This document shows, one piece after another, positions 6,978 through 16,474 of a stretch of DNA of 64,000 nucleotides. A program made the translations under genes and the position numbers. The DNA comes from Bacillota bacterium (lineage in GTDB: Bacteria > Bacillota > Clostridia > Lachnospirales > Lachnospiraceae): positions 62,001 to 126,000 of the forward strand of contig JAEYOY010000058.1 in NCBI GenBank assembly GCA_023411215.1, written 5' to 3'. Position 1 is the stretch's first letter; every line of letters starts with the position of its first letter. The notes below the pieces were generated by a model that was not told the DNA's origin, did not search any database, and saw nothing but the letters and a program-made list of their open reading frames with translations.

Positions 6978-9356
6978 CTAATCCTCTACTATGTCTTCCT
7001 CTCCAATGGGCTCTTCCGAAGTGAACTCCTCTTCTGATTGTGTTCCTTCCTCCGATTGTGTTTCTTCTCCGGTATTTACTTCCGGGATCTCTTCCTCCGG
7101 TACTCCATCGATATTCTCCTCGTCGGCAGGTTCATCAACGGTCTCATCATCCTTATCCATATTCGTTTCAGTGTCTCTTCCTACCGAATTCTCGGTATCA
7201 CTGTCCGGTTTAACATTGACAATGGCCCCATCTTCCTGATCTTCTTTCTCTTGTTCCTCCTTCAGCACTTCTGCCTCTGCTTCCTCCATCTCCCTTTGTC
7301 TCTTTTCCTCCTCCAGTTTGGCCTCCCATTCTGTTCTCCAGTCATACAGCTCAAACTTCTTCTTCATGGAAGAGTCATGTATCTGCTCCATGAATGCGTG
7401 CCAAATGGTTCCGGGATAGGAGGAACCCGTAAGATCCTTCACTGGTTTCGGCATATCAAAGCCGACCCAAACACTGGTCGTATAATAGGGTGTATATCCT
7501 ACAAACCAACCATCCTTCTTATCATTTGTGGTTCCTGTCTTGCCTGCACTAATTGTGTTCTTAAGTCCAAGACCTTGTGCAGTTCCGTTCTTAATAACTC
7601 CAGTCAATGCCTCCGTCATAATCTGTGAAGCCTTCCTCTGATAGATTTGCTTTGTCTCCATCTCTTCTCCGACAATTTCATTCCCCTCTGAATCCATGAT
7701 CTTTATAATACAGGTCGGCACTCGGTAGTAACCGTCATTCTCCAAGGTGGCATATGCGGCAGCCATTTCAACCGGGCTGGCACCAATCGTCAGACCGCCC
7801 AGCGATGCTGCCGGAACATAATCGCTTTCGCTAATTTTAGAAAAATTCATATTCAGAAGATACGATAAACCAACTCTCGGTGTCAACTCCTCGAATAAGT
7901 TCCAGGCTACGGTATTCTTCGACAACTCAATTGCTCTCTGGAGCTTCATCTTGCCAAGATAATTTCCTCCGGAATTCTTAGGGCCATCTTCCATCTTTTT
8001 ATCATCTACGATGCTCTCTGGTATATAATCCCGTTCAAAAGCAGGAGTGTAGACAACCAATGGCTTAATTGCACTGCCAGGCTGACGAAAGCTCTGATAC
8101 CCCCGATTCAGGGTATAACCCTGACTTTCCTGCTCCCTGCCTCCTACAATCGCTACTACTCTGCCACTATCATTATCAATACAGACAGCCGCTCCCTGCA
8201 TCTGGTAAATTCCTTCCTCATTAGTATCCTTAAAACCGGACAACGCATCATCAACCGACTTCTGTAACAGCTCCTGCTTCTTTAGATCAATGGAGGTATA
8301 GATACGGTATCCATGCGTATAGAGCTCCTTCTGATAGCGATAATACATATCATCATATTCCTCATCATATGCTTCTTGGTCTTTCGTCGAATTGAATTGA
8401 TTACGGAATTCAAAGCCGTTCGCCTTCATCAAAGCCCTGATAGCAGAGTAGTAGGTGTACGTCTCCACATAATTTTTCCGGTCTGATTTTTCTTTATTTA
8501 ACCTAATTTTCTCATTTAATGCTTTCTTGTACTCCTCCTCGCTTATGACGCCCTCTTCGAGAAGTTGCTCTAAAATACGGTCTCGCCGCTTCAACGTGTT
8601 ATCCATATTGGATATCGGATTATATAGGTTTGGATTGTTCGGAATAGCACAAAGGAAAACGATTTGTGAAAGGCTAAGTGTGTTCACTCCCTCCGAGAAG
8701 TAACCAAGCGCCGCCGCTTGTATTCCGTAATGTCCATTGGCAAAATAGATACCATTCAGATAGAATTCCATAATATCCGTCTTAGAATAGATCTTCTCCA
8801 ACTCCTGCGCGGCAAATATCTCCTCAATCTTACGCTCATAGGTAACATTATGGCTAAGGAAGGTATTACGTGCAACCTGCTGAGTAATGGTACTTGCCCC
8901 TTGAGTGATCTCACCTTTATGCTTGATTAATGCGATTGCTGCTCTGATATTCGCCAGATAATCCACACCGTTATGCTTAAAGAACTTCCGATCCTCCGAT
9001 ACCATCATTGCATCAATGGCAGCCTTTGGTATATCCTCATAATCTATATAATATACATCCTTCTCTGCCTTCAAGGTAGTAATCAGATTCCCTTCCACGT
9101 CATATACCAAACTGGTCTGTGATGCCTTAAAGGTATCCTCTGTCGAGGTTCTTACCTTCTGCTTCGCTTCTTTCTGAAGGTCTAGTATGGTTCTTCCGTA
9201 TTCCTTATAGAAGTAGAACATCACAACCACAATAGTCAGCAGTGTGATAAAAACCAGAAGCTGTAGTCCCACCTTGATTTTACCCTTTGTACTTCTACCG
9301 CTATTCTTATTATTTTTGCTCTTTCTATCGTTCTTCTGCACAATAATCCCTCGCAT
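6978..9356 (-). CDS. Class A penicillin-binding protein (PBP1A type)
   Basis: 792 residues. A bifunctional cell-wall synthase with a basic cytoplasmic tail, one transmembrane helix (about 30-51), a GT51 glycosyltransferase domain (EDRKFFKH 121-128; GASTITQQVARN 153-164) and a transpeptidase domain with the serine motif SAIK (428-431), SKN (479-481) and KTG (606-608). From about residue 690 the tail is acidic and repetitive (Glu/Asp, with Glu-Glu-Gly-Thr-Gln-Ser-Glu-like units). The ATG at 9356 has a weak ribosome site; a GTG at 9341 has GAGGG six bases before it and may be the real start. Confidence 0.93.
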   Translation of the reverse strand: MRGIIVQKNDRKSKNNKNSGRSTKGKIKVGLQLLVFITLLTIVVVMFYFYKEYGRTILDLQKEAKQKVRTSTEDTFKASQTSLVYDVEGNLITTLKAEKDVYYIDYEDIPKAAIDAMMVSEDRKFFKHNGVDYLANIRAAIALIKHKGEITQGASTITQQVARNTFLSHNVTYERKIEEIFAAQELEKIYSKTDIMEFYLNGIYFANGHYGIQAAALGYFSEGVNTLSLSQIVFLCAIPNNPNLYNPISNMDNTLKRRDRILEQLLEEGVISEEEYKKALNEKIRLNKEKSDRKNYVETYTYYSAIRALMKANGFEFRNQFNSTKDQEAYDEEYDDMYYRYQKELYTHGYRIYTSIDLKKQELLQKSVDDALSGFKDTNEEGIYQMQGAAVCIDNDSGRVVAIVGGREQESQGYTLNRGYQSFRQPGSAIKPLVVYTPAFERDYIPESIVDDKKMEDGPKNSGGNYLGKMKLQRAIELSKNTVAWNLFEELTPRVGLSYLLNMNFSKISESDYVPAASLGGLTIGASPVEMAAAYATLENDGYYRVPTCIIKIMDSEGNEIVGEEMETKQIYQRKASQIMTEALTGVIKNGTAQGLGLKNTISAGKTGTTNDKKDGWFVGYTPYYTTSVWVGFDMPKPVKDLTGSSYPGTIWHAFMEQIHDSSMKKKFELYDWRTEWEAKLEEEKRQREMEEAEAEVLKEEQEKEDQEDGAIVNVKPDSDTENSVGRDTETNMDKDDETVDEPADEENIDGVPEEEIPEVNTGEETQSEEGTQSEEEFTSEEPIGEEDIVED

Positions 9357-9424
9357 AATCCGTCATCTAAAATCACAGCCATTGGTCCTATCAACCCCTG
9401 TGAAGGGTCTCATAACGCTTCCTA

Positions 9425-11515
9425 TCACGAAAGCTCTATCCGATGATAGGGAAGGCTTAATTCCTCCAATAGCTTCTGTTCTCTCTTATGACAGGTAAAC
9501 AATATAACCTGACTGCGCTTCGCTATCTCCGTCAATGCTGCCTTCACCCTTGTATCGTCATATAGGGCAAAGCTGTCATCAAAGAAGAGGGGTACCTTAT
9601 CCTTTCCCATTAACAGATCGGCGACTGCCAGACGCAGCGCAAAATATACCTGGTCTATGGTTCCCGCACTAAGTCGTTCCAGAAGTACATAATCGCCATT
9701 TCTGCCAACTTTAATATCTAGTTTCTCATCAACCTTTAGATCGTTGTATTTCTGCCCAGTTACCTCACCGATCACCTCTGACACAGCGTTATTCAGCTGT
9801 TGTCCAAAGCTGTCATGTATCTGGGCTGACAGCTCCCCAATGGAGGACAGAGCAAGCTTAATTGCCTCTAGCTCAACCCCACTTTCCGTCTGCTGCTTCT
9901 TCAATTTCTCATATTTCAACTGATTCTTAAGAAGCTCCTCTTCATTTCCCTCCAAGGCAGATATCTCCCATCTCACCTTTTCCATACGAAGTCTGCAGGT
10001 TTCTAAGCTTTCATTCAATTCTGTCTGTCTAACCAGAGTCTCCTGCTTTCTTAGACGAAGCTCGTCTGTAATTCGTTGCATCGCCTCGGGAGTCAGTTCG
10101 TCCGTTGCTATGAAATATTGCAGATAAGTCATGACGGCATCGTAGATGGAATCTATATTGTCCTGTATACTGCTTTTACGCTTTTCATACTCCTTTATCT
10201 GATCCATGGTATGCTCTATAGAAAGGAGGCTTCGGTAAAGCTCCTCCTTCCGATCCGTTAGCGTTTCTATGGTGTTCGCCTGATGCTTGGTCAGAATATC
10301 CATGATCCTGTTCCGGGCGTCCCTTCTCATCTTATCAAGGGTATCCTTCCTGTTGTGAAGCTCACTCATGCTCTTTCTATTCTTCTGATTCAGAATAAGA
10401 TTTCCGATGACACCGGTAATCAGAGCGATCGCTCCCAGAAGAAAGCCGACAAAATGATAATCCGAAAGGAATATCGCAAGCAATGCAATCACCATTGCCA
10501 CAGGTATACTATAATAGAGAGCCTTGCTGCTCCTTTTCTGTAAGTGATCCAGTTCGCGGCTAAGCTCCTGCTCCTGTTTCTCCAATTCATAGAGATCATT
10601 CCGTAAGGCTTCTGCCTCCTTCTTATCCACTTTCAGTTGCTCTAGGACCTGTTGCTGCTTCTCACCCTCGGCTGATTTATTCTTAAGCTGTTCGATTTGT
10701 CCGTCTAACTGTACCACTTGTTGCTGCAGCTCCTGATAAATACGGTATTTTTCTAATATCGCCGGGAGCTGTTCCATACGACGAGCTGATTCGCTATCCG
10801 GCTCTGCTGCCAACTCCCCCTTCTGTATTTGTAGCTTCTTCTCCTGCTCCTGAAGCTCACGTAGTTGCAAGGTCAACCGTTCCAGCTTCTCCTCTCCGGC
10901 AATCCCGTCCTCCATCGCACATTGTAATGCCTTAAGAGCCTCCGGATTCCAGGTGGCCTCCAACTGTTTTCTCTGTTCGTTAAGGAAGCTGACCGCTTTT
11001 GCAACATTTACCTCCTTACTCTTGGCAACGGACAGGTTCGCAATATAATTATGTACCTGGGCAGCAAGCTCAGAGTCTGTCTGTGCCTTGAGCTGTTCAA
11101 CACTGATTGTATTCTTAAAGGTTGATTCTGAAAAACCGGGTATCAGCTCATTGATCATATCTTCACTCTGTCTTATCTCTCGACCTGTCGCTAAATCAGT
11201 AATTGAGAAGCTTTTATCATTGGCATGAAAATTTCTCTGAAGCTGATACCTCTTTCCATCTATCTCAATCTCCATACTTCCAGCGAAGGCTCCGGGATAA
11301 TCCCAAGGCAGATATCTAATATACAGATCCTCTTTGGAAGCGGCGGCTCTGCCTCGCTGTCTTTGAATCCCAAAAAACATCCCCTTAATAAAGGTATGTA
11401 TTGTCGATTTACCCGCTTCGTTCTCTCCGTAAATCAGGTTAATACCGGGCTTAAGCTCGATTTCCTTATTGTTGAAGCGACCAAAATAATTTATTTTAAG
11501 CTTTCTTATCAGCAT
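9425..11515 (-). CDS. SbcC-like membrane ATPase (YhaN type)
   Basis: 696 residues from ATG 11515, chosen because GGAGAGG lies 9 bases upstream; a TTG six codons earlier lies inside that site. Walker A GENEAGKST (30-38) opens an SMC/SbcC-type head. Long coiled coils surround a two-helix membrane segment in the middle (IPVAMVIALLAIFL, GFLLGAIALITGVIGN), a plan known from Bacillus YhaN. The C-terminal head has the signature LSAGTIDQVYF and Walker B VPLFFDDSFALYD. The upstream gene encodes a partner nuclease, so the pair is an SbcCD-like DNA-processing complex tethered to the membrane (inference). Confidence 0.85.
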   Translation of the reverse strand: MLIRKLKINYFGRFNNKEIELKPGINLIYGENEAGKSTIHTFIKGMFFGIQRQRGRAAASKEDLYIRYLPWDYPGAFAGSMEIEIDGKRYQLQRNFHANDKSFSITDLATGREIRQSEDMINELIPGFSESTFKNTISVEQLKAQTDSELAAQVHNYIANLSVAKSKEVNVAKAVSFLNEQRKQLEATWNPEALKALQCAMEDGIAGEEKLERLTLQLRELQEQEKKLQIQKGELAAEPDSESARRMEQLPAILEKYRIYQELQQQVVQLDGQIEQLKNKSAEGEKQQQVLEQLKVDKKEAEALRNDLYELEKQEQELSRELDHLQKRSSKALYYSIPVAMVIALLAIFLSDYHFVGFLLGAIALITGVIGNLILNQKNRKSMSELHNRKDTLDKMRRDARNRIMDILTKHQANTIETLTDRKEELYRSLLSIEHTMDQIKEYEKRKSSIQDNIDSIYDAVMTYLQYFIATDELTPEAMQRITDELRLRKQETLVRQTELNESLETCRLRMEKVRWEISALEGNEEELLKNQLKYEKLKKQQTESGVELEAIKLALSSIGELSAQIHDSFGQQLNNAVSEVIGEVTGQKYNDLKVDEKLDIKVGRNGDYVLLERLSAGTIDQVYFALRLAVADLLMGKDKVPLFFDDSFALYDDTRVKAALTEIAKRSQVILFTCHKREQKLLEELSLPYHRIELS

Positions 11516-11651
11516 CTCGAACAACCTCTCCAATCTAAATTACTCATTAACCTATCTAAACAATTGAATTCTGTTTTGCATCATACAATTAAGATATACA
11601 ATTGTGCAAATTAACGAAACAAAAATTATAAATAGGCTTTTGATACTCTAA

Positions 11652-12722
11652 TCAAGCTTCTTTTGCGCCAAGCAATGCTTCAATTCCATAATAAAGCGCT
11701 TTCTTCGCTATCTCATCCTGCCCCGAACTCTCTCTGATCTTCTGTATGAACATACCGATTACATTATCCTTATTCTCTCGATATAACGCATCAAAGTCGT
11801 AATCGGGTACGGACTGATCCTCAAGCTCCAGAATATTACCCAACGCCAGGATAGCTTCCCTATCAAAATGAATCGTCTCATCTCTAATCCCTTGTATCGT
11901 AAAGGAATAGATATTCTGTTCTCCCTGTTCCTTCATGATAGCTCTGGCTAGATCCACCAGTGCTCCATTGGTGGTCTGCGGGTTCACTGGCAGAAGACAG
12001 CGCTTATAGGCTCTGACTGCATGGGGTATAAATCGAACCACAGTATCCTTGCTACCATCCGGTTTTACTGTAATCTCTCCGAGAATATAACCGCGGTCTC
12101 CGGTCTCATTCTTATCCATGGGCTCCAAGGAGCCACTATATGCAATTCGTTTCGTGATCATCTCCGGCTTGTGAATATGACCCAAGGCAACATAGTCATA
12201 TTCCAGCTCCGCCAGCTTCTTGCGATTAATCGGAATATTTCTCTCATCTCCACCATGAGCAAGGAGAATATGAATACTGTTATTTTGCTCATGCTTCGCC
12301 CCGTCATATAACGCCTCGTAGATATCCTTCGTATGAAAGCTCAGCCCATATACCTGGGTATTAAACTCCTCCATCACCTTACATTCCATGGATGTACCCA
12401 TAAAGAAATGAATCTTCTCATCCCATTCAAAGCCCTGGTAATTCGATCTGGCACCGATATAGTCATGATTACCGGCAATGATCAGCGCCTTGGCTGTCTC
12501 AAGCTTACTGAGAATATAGTTTACTTCCTTCAGCTCCCTGACCAGGGGCTGACGATGGAACATATCACCTGCAATCAGTAATAGATCTACTTTCTCCTCA
12601 TTACAAATTCGTACGATATCCTGGAAGCTGCTCCAGATCTCCTTTCCTCTCTGGGAGCCCCAGGGCATGTCCGAATCCGGAACCGCCCCAAGGTGAATGT
12701 CCGCAATATGTATGAACTTCAT
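11652..12722 (-). CDS. SbcD-like DNA repair exonuclease (YhaO type)
   Basis: 356 residues from ATG 12722, which has AAGGAGGA 7 bases upstream; longer open frame 5' of it has no such site. The metallophosphoesterase motifs are in order: IADIHLG, AGDMFH, AGNHD, LAHGGD and GHIHKPE, giving the two-metal site of Mre11/SbcD nucleases. It lies immediately upstream of the SbcC-like ATPase on the same strand (136 bases apart). Together they probably act as a nuclease-ATPase pair on DNA ends. Confidence 0.88.
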   Translation of the reverse strand: MKFIHIADIHLGAVPDSDMPWGSQRGKEIWSSFQDIVRICNEEKVDLLLIAGDMFHRQPLVRELKEVNYILSKLETAKALIIAGNHDYIGARSNYQGFEWDEKIHFFMGTSMECKVMEEFNTQVYGLSFHTKDIYEALYDGAKHEQNNSIHILLAHGGDERNIPINRKKLAELEYDYVALGHIHKPEMITKRIAYSGSLEPMDKNETGDRGYILGEITVKPDGSKDTVVRFIPHAVRAYKRCLLPVNPQTTNGALVDLARAIMKEQGEQNIYSFTIQGIRDETIHFDREAILALGNILELEDQSVPDYDFDALYRENKDNVIGMFIQKIRESSGQDEIAKKALYYGIEALLGAKEA

Positions 12723-13046
12723 GAGCTTCCTCCTTTTCACCACTATTTCATCCAGGGTTATGGTATCCATAAACCGTATACAACAATATCCCCTTATGAA
12801 CAACCTATATGTTAATCATCCATCAATTTTTATCCAAGTATAGCACAGTGCATAGTCATTTATTGTCCTTTGAACTCTTTTCATTATACACAAGATATTG
12901 TAAATCTGCAAGCTTACAACCGAACACTCATTCTGTTATAGGTACTTGCAATTACTGGCAATTACGTGTATACTCTAAATAATTTTATCAAAATAATACT
13001 ATGTGAACAGGCTACAATAAGCCTTCTTTCCGGAATGGAGGTAAGA

Positions 13047-13586
13047 ATGATCACCTTAGAAACAGAGCGCTGTATATTAAGACCCTTTGAGGTAACTGAC
13101 CTGGAGGATTTCTTCGAATACGCCAAGAACCCGAATGTTGGGCGAGGTGCAGGCTGGGCTCCTCATGATAATTTAGAGTCTTCTATGGAGATATTGCACA
13201 GCTTTATGGAAAGTGAGGAGGTATGGGCAATTATCTACAAGGAAAACAACAAACTGATTGGCTCCGTTGGTTTGCATAAGGATCAGCTTCGTACTGCACC
13301 TGATGTAAAGATGCTTGGTTACGTACTCTCAGAGGCATATTGGGGACAGGGTATTATGTCAGAGGCTGCAGGAGCAGTTATTCCATACGCTTTTGAAAAG
13401 CTAAATATCTCATTGCTAACGGTTCATCATTATTCTTTCAATGCACGCTCCAAAAGAGTGATCGAGAAATGTAACTTTCGATATGAAGGAACCCTGCGAC
13501 ATTGCTCAAAAATCTATGACGGAACTATCCATGATCTACTCTGCTACTCTATGACCAGAGAGGAGTGGCTAGACACACAAATATAA
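13047..13586 (+). CDS. GNAT acetyltransferase, RimJ/RimL type
   Basis: 179 residues from ATG 13047, which is preceded by GGAGG at 7 bases. It opens ITLETERCILRPFEVTDLEDF, typical of RimJ/RimL-like N-acetyltransferases, and the acetyl-CoA loop reads YWGQGIMSEA. The C-terminal half has NARSKRVIEKCNFRYEGTLR, also typical. The substrate is unknown (protein N-termini or small amines in relatives). It stands alone, divergent from the SbcCD-like pair and ended by a strong terminator. Confidence 0.85.
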   Translation: MITLETERCILRPFEVTDLEDFFEYAKNPNVGRGAGWAPHDNLESSMEILHSFMESEEVWAIIYKENNKLIGSVGLHKDQLRTAPDVKMLGYVLSEAYWGQGIMSEAAGAVIPYAFEKLNISLLTVHHYSFNARSKRVIEKCNFRYEGTLRHCSKIYDGTIHDLLCYSMTREEWLDTQI

Positions 13587-13628
13587 CAAAAATCATAAAC
13601 AAAATGATCTGCCTATTTACATAACCTG

Positions 13629-13668
13629 GGATTCTAAACCGCTTACTACGACTTAGAATCCTTTTTTT
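13629..13668 (+). terminator. Rho-independent terminator after the GNAT gene
   Basis: GGATTCTAA (13629-13637) pairs with TTAGAATCC (13653-13661), followed by seven T. Confidence 0.85.
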
Positions 13669-13735
13669 GTTATCATTCTCATAAACAACTATCATGTCTT
13701 ATATTTCCTTATTTATATTTTTTTTGTAAATGACA

Positions 13736-13790
13736 TTGACAAATACGCAACTATGTAATATATTACATATTATTAGGTAATATATTACAT
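13736..13790 (+). promoter_or_regulatory. marR promoter with two operators
   Basis: TTGACA at 13736-13741 and TATATT at 13759-13764, 17 bases apart. The perfect 16-bp palindrome ATGTAATATATTACAT (13753-13768) covers the -10. A second copy of its 12-bp core, GTAATATATTAC, lies at 13777-13788 between the promoter and the ribosome site. This fits autorepression by the MarR protein. Confidence 0.75.
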
Positions 13791-13808
13791 TGTTAGAGGA
13801 GGACACCA

Positions 13809-14276
13809 ATGGAACTTTCAACTAAAGATACGGAAAGCAAATACGTTATCTTTGCTCTCATCTTTATGCTCTCCAATAAACTTCAGACAATTGGAGATTC
13901 CTTCTTTTCTGAGATTTCGACTAAGCAATGGTTTGTACTTCTGGTACTTGGCATCATGGAAAACTATTCACCTACCCTGACCGAATTAGCAGGAACCGTT
14001 GGCAGCTCTCACCAGAACGTAAAGCAACTGGTTCTTAAGCTGGAGCAAAAGGGGTTTGTCGAGATAACAAAGGATAAAGAGGATGCAAGACGGCTGCGAA
14101 TCAAAGCTACATCAAAATGTCTGGAATTCTCGCAGATATACCATGAAAAAAGTGCCGATTTCATGGAGAAGCTCTTTGGACAATTCAAGCCAGAGGATCT
14201 TAAGGTTACCGAAGAGGTGATGCTTACTATGAAAAAAATATTAGAGGGGTTGGGTAAAGAATATGTCAAAGAATAA
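13809..14276 (+). CDS. MarR family transcriptional regulator
   Basis: 155 residues with the MarR winged-helix pattern: TLTELAGTVGSSHQNVKQLVLKLEQKGF as helix-turn-helix and wing region KDKEDARRLRIKAT. It overlaps the downstream flavodoxin gene by 14 bases, so the two are translationally coupled. Twin palindromes at its own promoter indicate negative autoregulation. The inducing ligand is unknown. AGAGGAGG precedes the ATG. Confidence 0.9.
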   Translation: MELSTKDTESKYVIFALIFMLSNKLQTIGDSFFSEISTKQWFVLLVLGIMENYSPTLTELAGTVGSSHQNVKQLVLKLEQKGFVEITKDKEDARRLRIKATSKCLEFSQIYHEKSADFMEKLFGQFKPEDLKVTEEVMLTMKKILEGLGKEYVKE

Positions 14277-14796
14277 GAAAATTGTAGTCGTATACCGTTC
14301 TAAGACCGGATTTACGAAGAACTATGCTACCTGGCTGGCAAAGCGCCTTAGCTGCACCTTACTTGAGGGAGAAAAGATAAGTGTAAAGGATATCATTGAT
14401 TATGACACGATTATCTACGGCAGCGGTCTATATGCAATCGGAATCAACGGAATTAAGCTGATTACAAAGAACTTTGAGCTGCTGAAGGATAAACGGCTGA
14501 TTGTATTCGCAGTAGGTGCCTCACCTGCTAAGAAAACAATTGTACCGGAATTGGTAAACGCAAATATCCCGGTGGATCAACAGAATAAGATAGAGCTATA
14601 CTATCTGCGTGGTGGTTTTGATTATAGTCGATTGAGTCCGTTCTATAAGCTGTTAATGAAGTTAAAGAAGCTTCAGCTACAGAAGATTAATAATCCGGAT
14701 GCGGATGTTAAAGGTATGTTATCCAGCTATGAGCATCCTTTGGATTTCACAAATGAAAAGAATTTGGAGCCAATCATCAATTCTATATTAAGATAA
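14263..14796 (+). CDS. Flavodoxin-domain protein
   Basis: 177 residues. The FMN phosphate loop near the N-terminus reads VVYRSKTGFTKNYA, and DYDTIIYGSGLYAIGINGIK follows as the second FMN loop. The longer C-terminal part resembles the flavodoxin_5/HemG-like group more than short electron-transfer flavodoxins. It is co-transcribed with the overlapping MarR regulator, which suggests a response to a redox-active or toxic small molecule (inference). Confidence 0.82.
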   Translation: MSKNKKIVVVYRSKTGFTKNYATWLAKRLSCTLLEGEKISVKDIIDYDTIIYGSGLYAIGINGIKLITKNFELLKDKRLIVFAVGASPAKKTIVPELVNANIPVDQQNKIELYYLRGGFDYSRLSPFYKLLMKLKKLQLQKINNPDADVKGMLSSYEHPLDFTNEKNLEPIINSILR

Positions 14797-14800
14797 GATA

Positions 14801-14866
14801 AAGGAGCACTCTTCCCGACATGATGCCTCTATGCGGCTCAGATGGAAAAAGGATGCTCCTTTTCTT
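14801..14866 (+). terminator. Probable terminator after the flavodoxin gene
   Basis: AAGGAGCA (14801-14808) pairs with TGCTCCTT (14854-14861) followed by TTTC; the loop is long (45 bases), so it is only probable. Confidence 0.5.
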
Positions 14867-14895
14867 AGTGTAATAACGGTTTTCAATATTTATTT

Positions 14896-15174
14896 TTATG
14901 ATGTTGAGCCGCCCTGGGCGCCATTACCGTTTGTAATATTACGTATCAATTCAAATGCGCCAGTACTTGCAAGTCCACTCGCAAGACCACCAAGGAGGAT
15001 CTCGGGTGTAAAGGTCCATCCGTTGATCCATACATTTAACAAGGTACCCACAACCGCCAAGATAAGAGGTATAAACTTATTCGGGATAAAGGAAATACTA
15101 TGTTTGATTATGTATCCAAGACATAAGCATATGGCTAATACGACGACAACAACATATCGTGATAAGAATTCCAT
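14896..15174 (-). CDS. Phage-type holin family protein, stand-alone
   Basis: 92 residues. An N-terminal membrane helix (VVVVVLAICLCLGY), then FIPNKFIPLILAVVGTLLNVWI, then the glycine-rich GGLASGLASTGAFE, as in the Phage_holin_5-like families of clostridial phages. Holins form lesions in the cytoplasmic membrane. GAAAGGAG precedes the ATG. No endolysin or other phage gene lies near, so this is a prophage remnant or a domesticated holin. Confidence 0.75.
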   Translation of the reverse strand: MEFLSRYVVVVVLAICLCLGYIIKHSISFIPNKFIPLILAVVGTLLNVWINGWTFTPEILLGGLASGLASTGAFELIRNITNGNGAQGGSTS

Positions 15175-15323
15175 TCCATTTACTCCTTTCCTGCATCATT
15201 CTGATCCATCCCTTGTACAACTTACTTCGTCCAATATATCGTATGTTGTACAATCCCAAGAAATGCAAGAAATATCTTATATATGGAATACTGTCGCATA
15301 AATCTGAATACATACCAGATCAA

Positions 15324-15560
15324 TTACTCAGCATTTCCTATATTAAACAAATGTATATTATCTCCCAACTTAACTCCATACCATAGCTTATCATTATTTA
15401 TATGAATTGTTTGATACCAGGCCTCTTTGAGTTCTTTCTCCTTCAAAGCATTATAGCTAAAGCCAACTACGCCAAATCCAGCAATAGATATTAACGTGCC
15501 TGTCAAAATTAATATAAGACTTAAAATAATACATTTTCTTTTAATTTTTCTAATTATCAT
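15324..15560 (-). CDS. Small membrane protein, possible truncated DUF4097-like
   Basis: 78 residues with a basic start, one transmembrane helix (about 10-32), and a short extracytoplasmic tail. It overlaps the HAAS gene by 4 bases and has AAGGTGG before its ATG, so it is the third gene of the padR-HAAS unit. In similar operons this position often holds a longer DUF4097 beta-repeat protein with the same membrane start. Here the protein ends soon after the membrane segment, so it may be a truncated relative. Function unknown. Confidence 0.6.
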   Translation of the reverse strand: MIIRKIKRKCIILSLILILTGTLISIAGFGVVGFSYNALKEKELKEAWYQTIHINNDKLWYGVKLGDNIHLFNIGNAE

Positions 15561-16144
15561 CGTATCACCACCTTCTTTTTAAATAATGCTACCAGTTTTA
15601 CATTGAACTTCTTTGTGATGCTGATAAATTTCCTTGATAAGTCTATTGTAGCAATCCCTAATAGTATTGAAATACCGATTGATGCAATACCTGATCCTAG
15701 CTGCATAATTCCGATAGAAAGGCTTTCTGTAACAACAAAAGGTGTTCCAATAATTCCGATTATGGCAGATGCAAAAAGTCCTGCACTGCCAGCTCCGGTA
15801 GCGAAGGGAATACACCAGATAATTATATAAATTGAAAATATGCATAGGATAACGGCGAGCAGCACACTACCCCATAGCGGAAAACCTATGATGGTTAGAA
15901 GCATATTTAATGATCTACTACCGGTAGAAGGCAGATTCAATTTTACACTGTCATAATCATCTAAAAGTTCCTCCGCAATTTTCATTGGAGTCCCAATTTT
16001 TTTAACAGCCTCCTCTTCAGTTACACCATTTTCTACATAATCAGATATCATTTCATCATAGTAAATGACAAACTTATTTCTTTCGGAATCGTTCATTTTT
16101 TGTAAACAAAATGCCAACTCCTTCAAAAATTCTACTTTATTCAT
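15557..16144 (-). CDS. HAAS (DUF1700) domain membrane protein
   Basis: 195 residues. The N-terminal 80 residues fit the HAAS/DUF1700 signalling domain (FLKELAFCLQKM...YYDEMISDYVENGVTEEEAVKKIGTP), which pairs with PadR-like regulators. The rest contains three or four transmembrane helices. It overlaps padR by 8 bases and the small downstream membrane gene by 4. The unit probably senses a membrane state and feeds back on PadR (inference from family context). Confidence 0.85.
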   Translation of the reverse strand: MNKVEFLKELAFCLQKMNDSERNKFVIYYDEMISDYVENGVTEEEAVKKIGTPMKIAEELLDDYDSVKLNLPSTGSRSLNMLLTIIGFPLWGSVLLAVILCIFSIYIIIWCIPFATGAGSAGLFASAIIGIIGTPFVVTESLSIGIMQLGSGIASIGISILLGIATIDLSRKFISITKKFNVKLVALFKKKVVIR

Positions 16145-16454
16145 GATTACACTCTCCTTTGATAAAATAGTATATTTCCATCACTTGCTGCCATTCATTA
16201 AGAAATTCGTTAATGTGTTCCTTTCCCTCATTGGTTATCTGATAATATTTTCTTAATCGGCTGTTATGTTCAACAGAATAGGTCTTAAGATAAGAGCCAG
16301 CTTCCAACCTTTTTAATATTGGATACAGAGTCGATTCTGAGATTTCAATACACGTTGATATATCCTTAATTATCTGATAGCCATAGGAATCTGATTTATT
16401 GAGAACGGCAAGTACACAAAACTCTAATAACCCTTTTTTTAACTGAATATCCAT
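16137..16454 (-). CDS. PadR family transcriptional regulator (with HAAS)
   Basis: 105 residues: a PadR winged helix with SYGYQIIKDISTCIEISESTLYPILKRLE and the wing SRLRKYYQITNEG. It is the first gene of a three-gene overlapping unit with the HAAS membrane protein. GGGAGG lies before the ATG. The promoter contains a perfect inverted repeat, so autoregulation is likely. Confidence 0.9.
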   Translation of the reverse strand: MDIQLKKGLLEFCVLAVLNKSDSYGYQIIKDISTCIEISESTLYPILKRLEAGSYLKTYSVEHNSRLRKYYQITNEGKEHINEFLNEWQQVMEIYYFIKGECNHE

Positions 16455-16474
16455 ATATTACCTCCCTATGTCGT

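Noticed and set aside
7038..7628. 196-residue open frame on the plus strand
   Set aside because: It is the antisense of the PBP coding region, including its acidic tail. No ribosome site and composition of a shadow frame.
15098..15313. 71-residue open frame between the holin and DUF4097-like genes
   Set aside because: Overlaps the holin ribosome site and 5' end in another frame; no family features.
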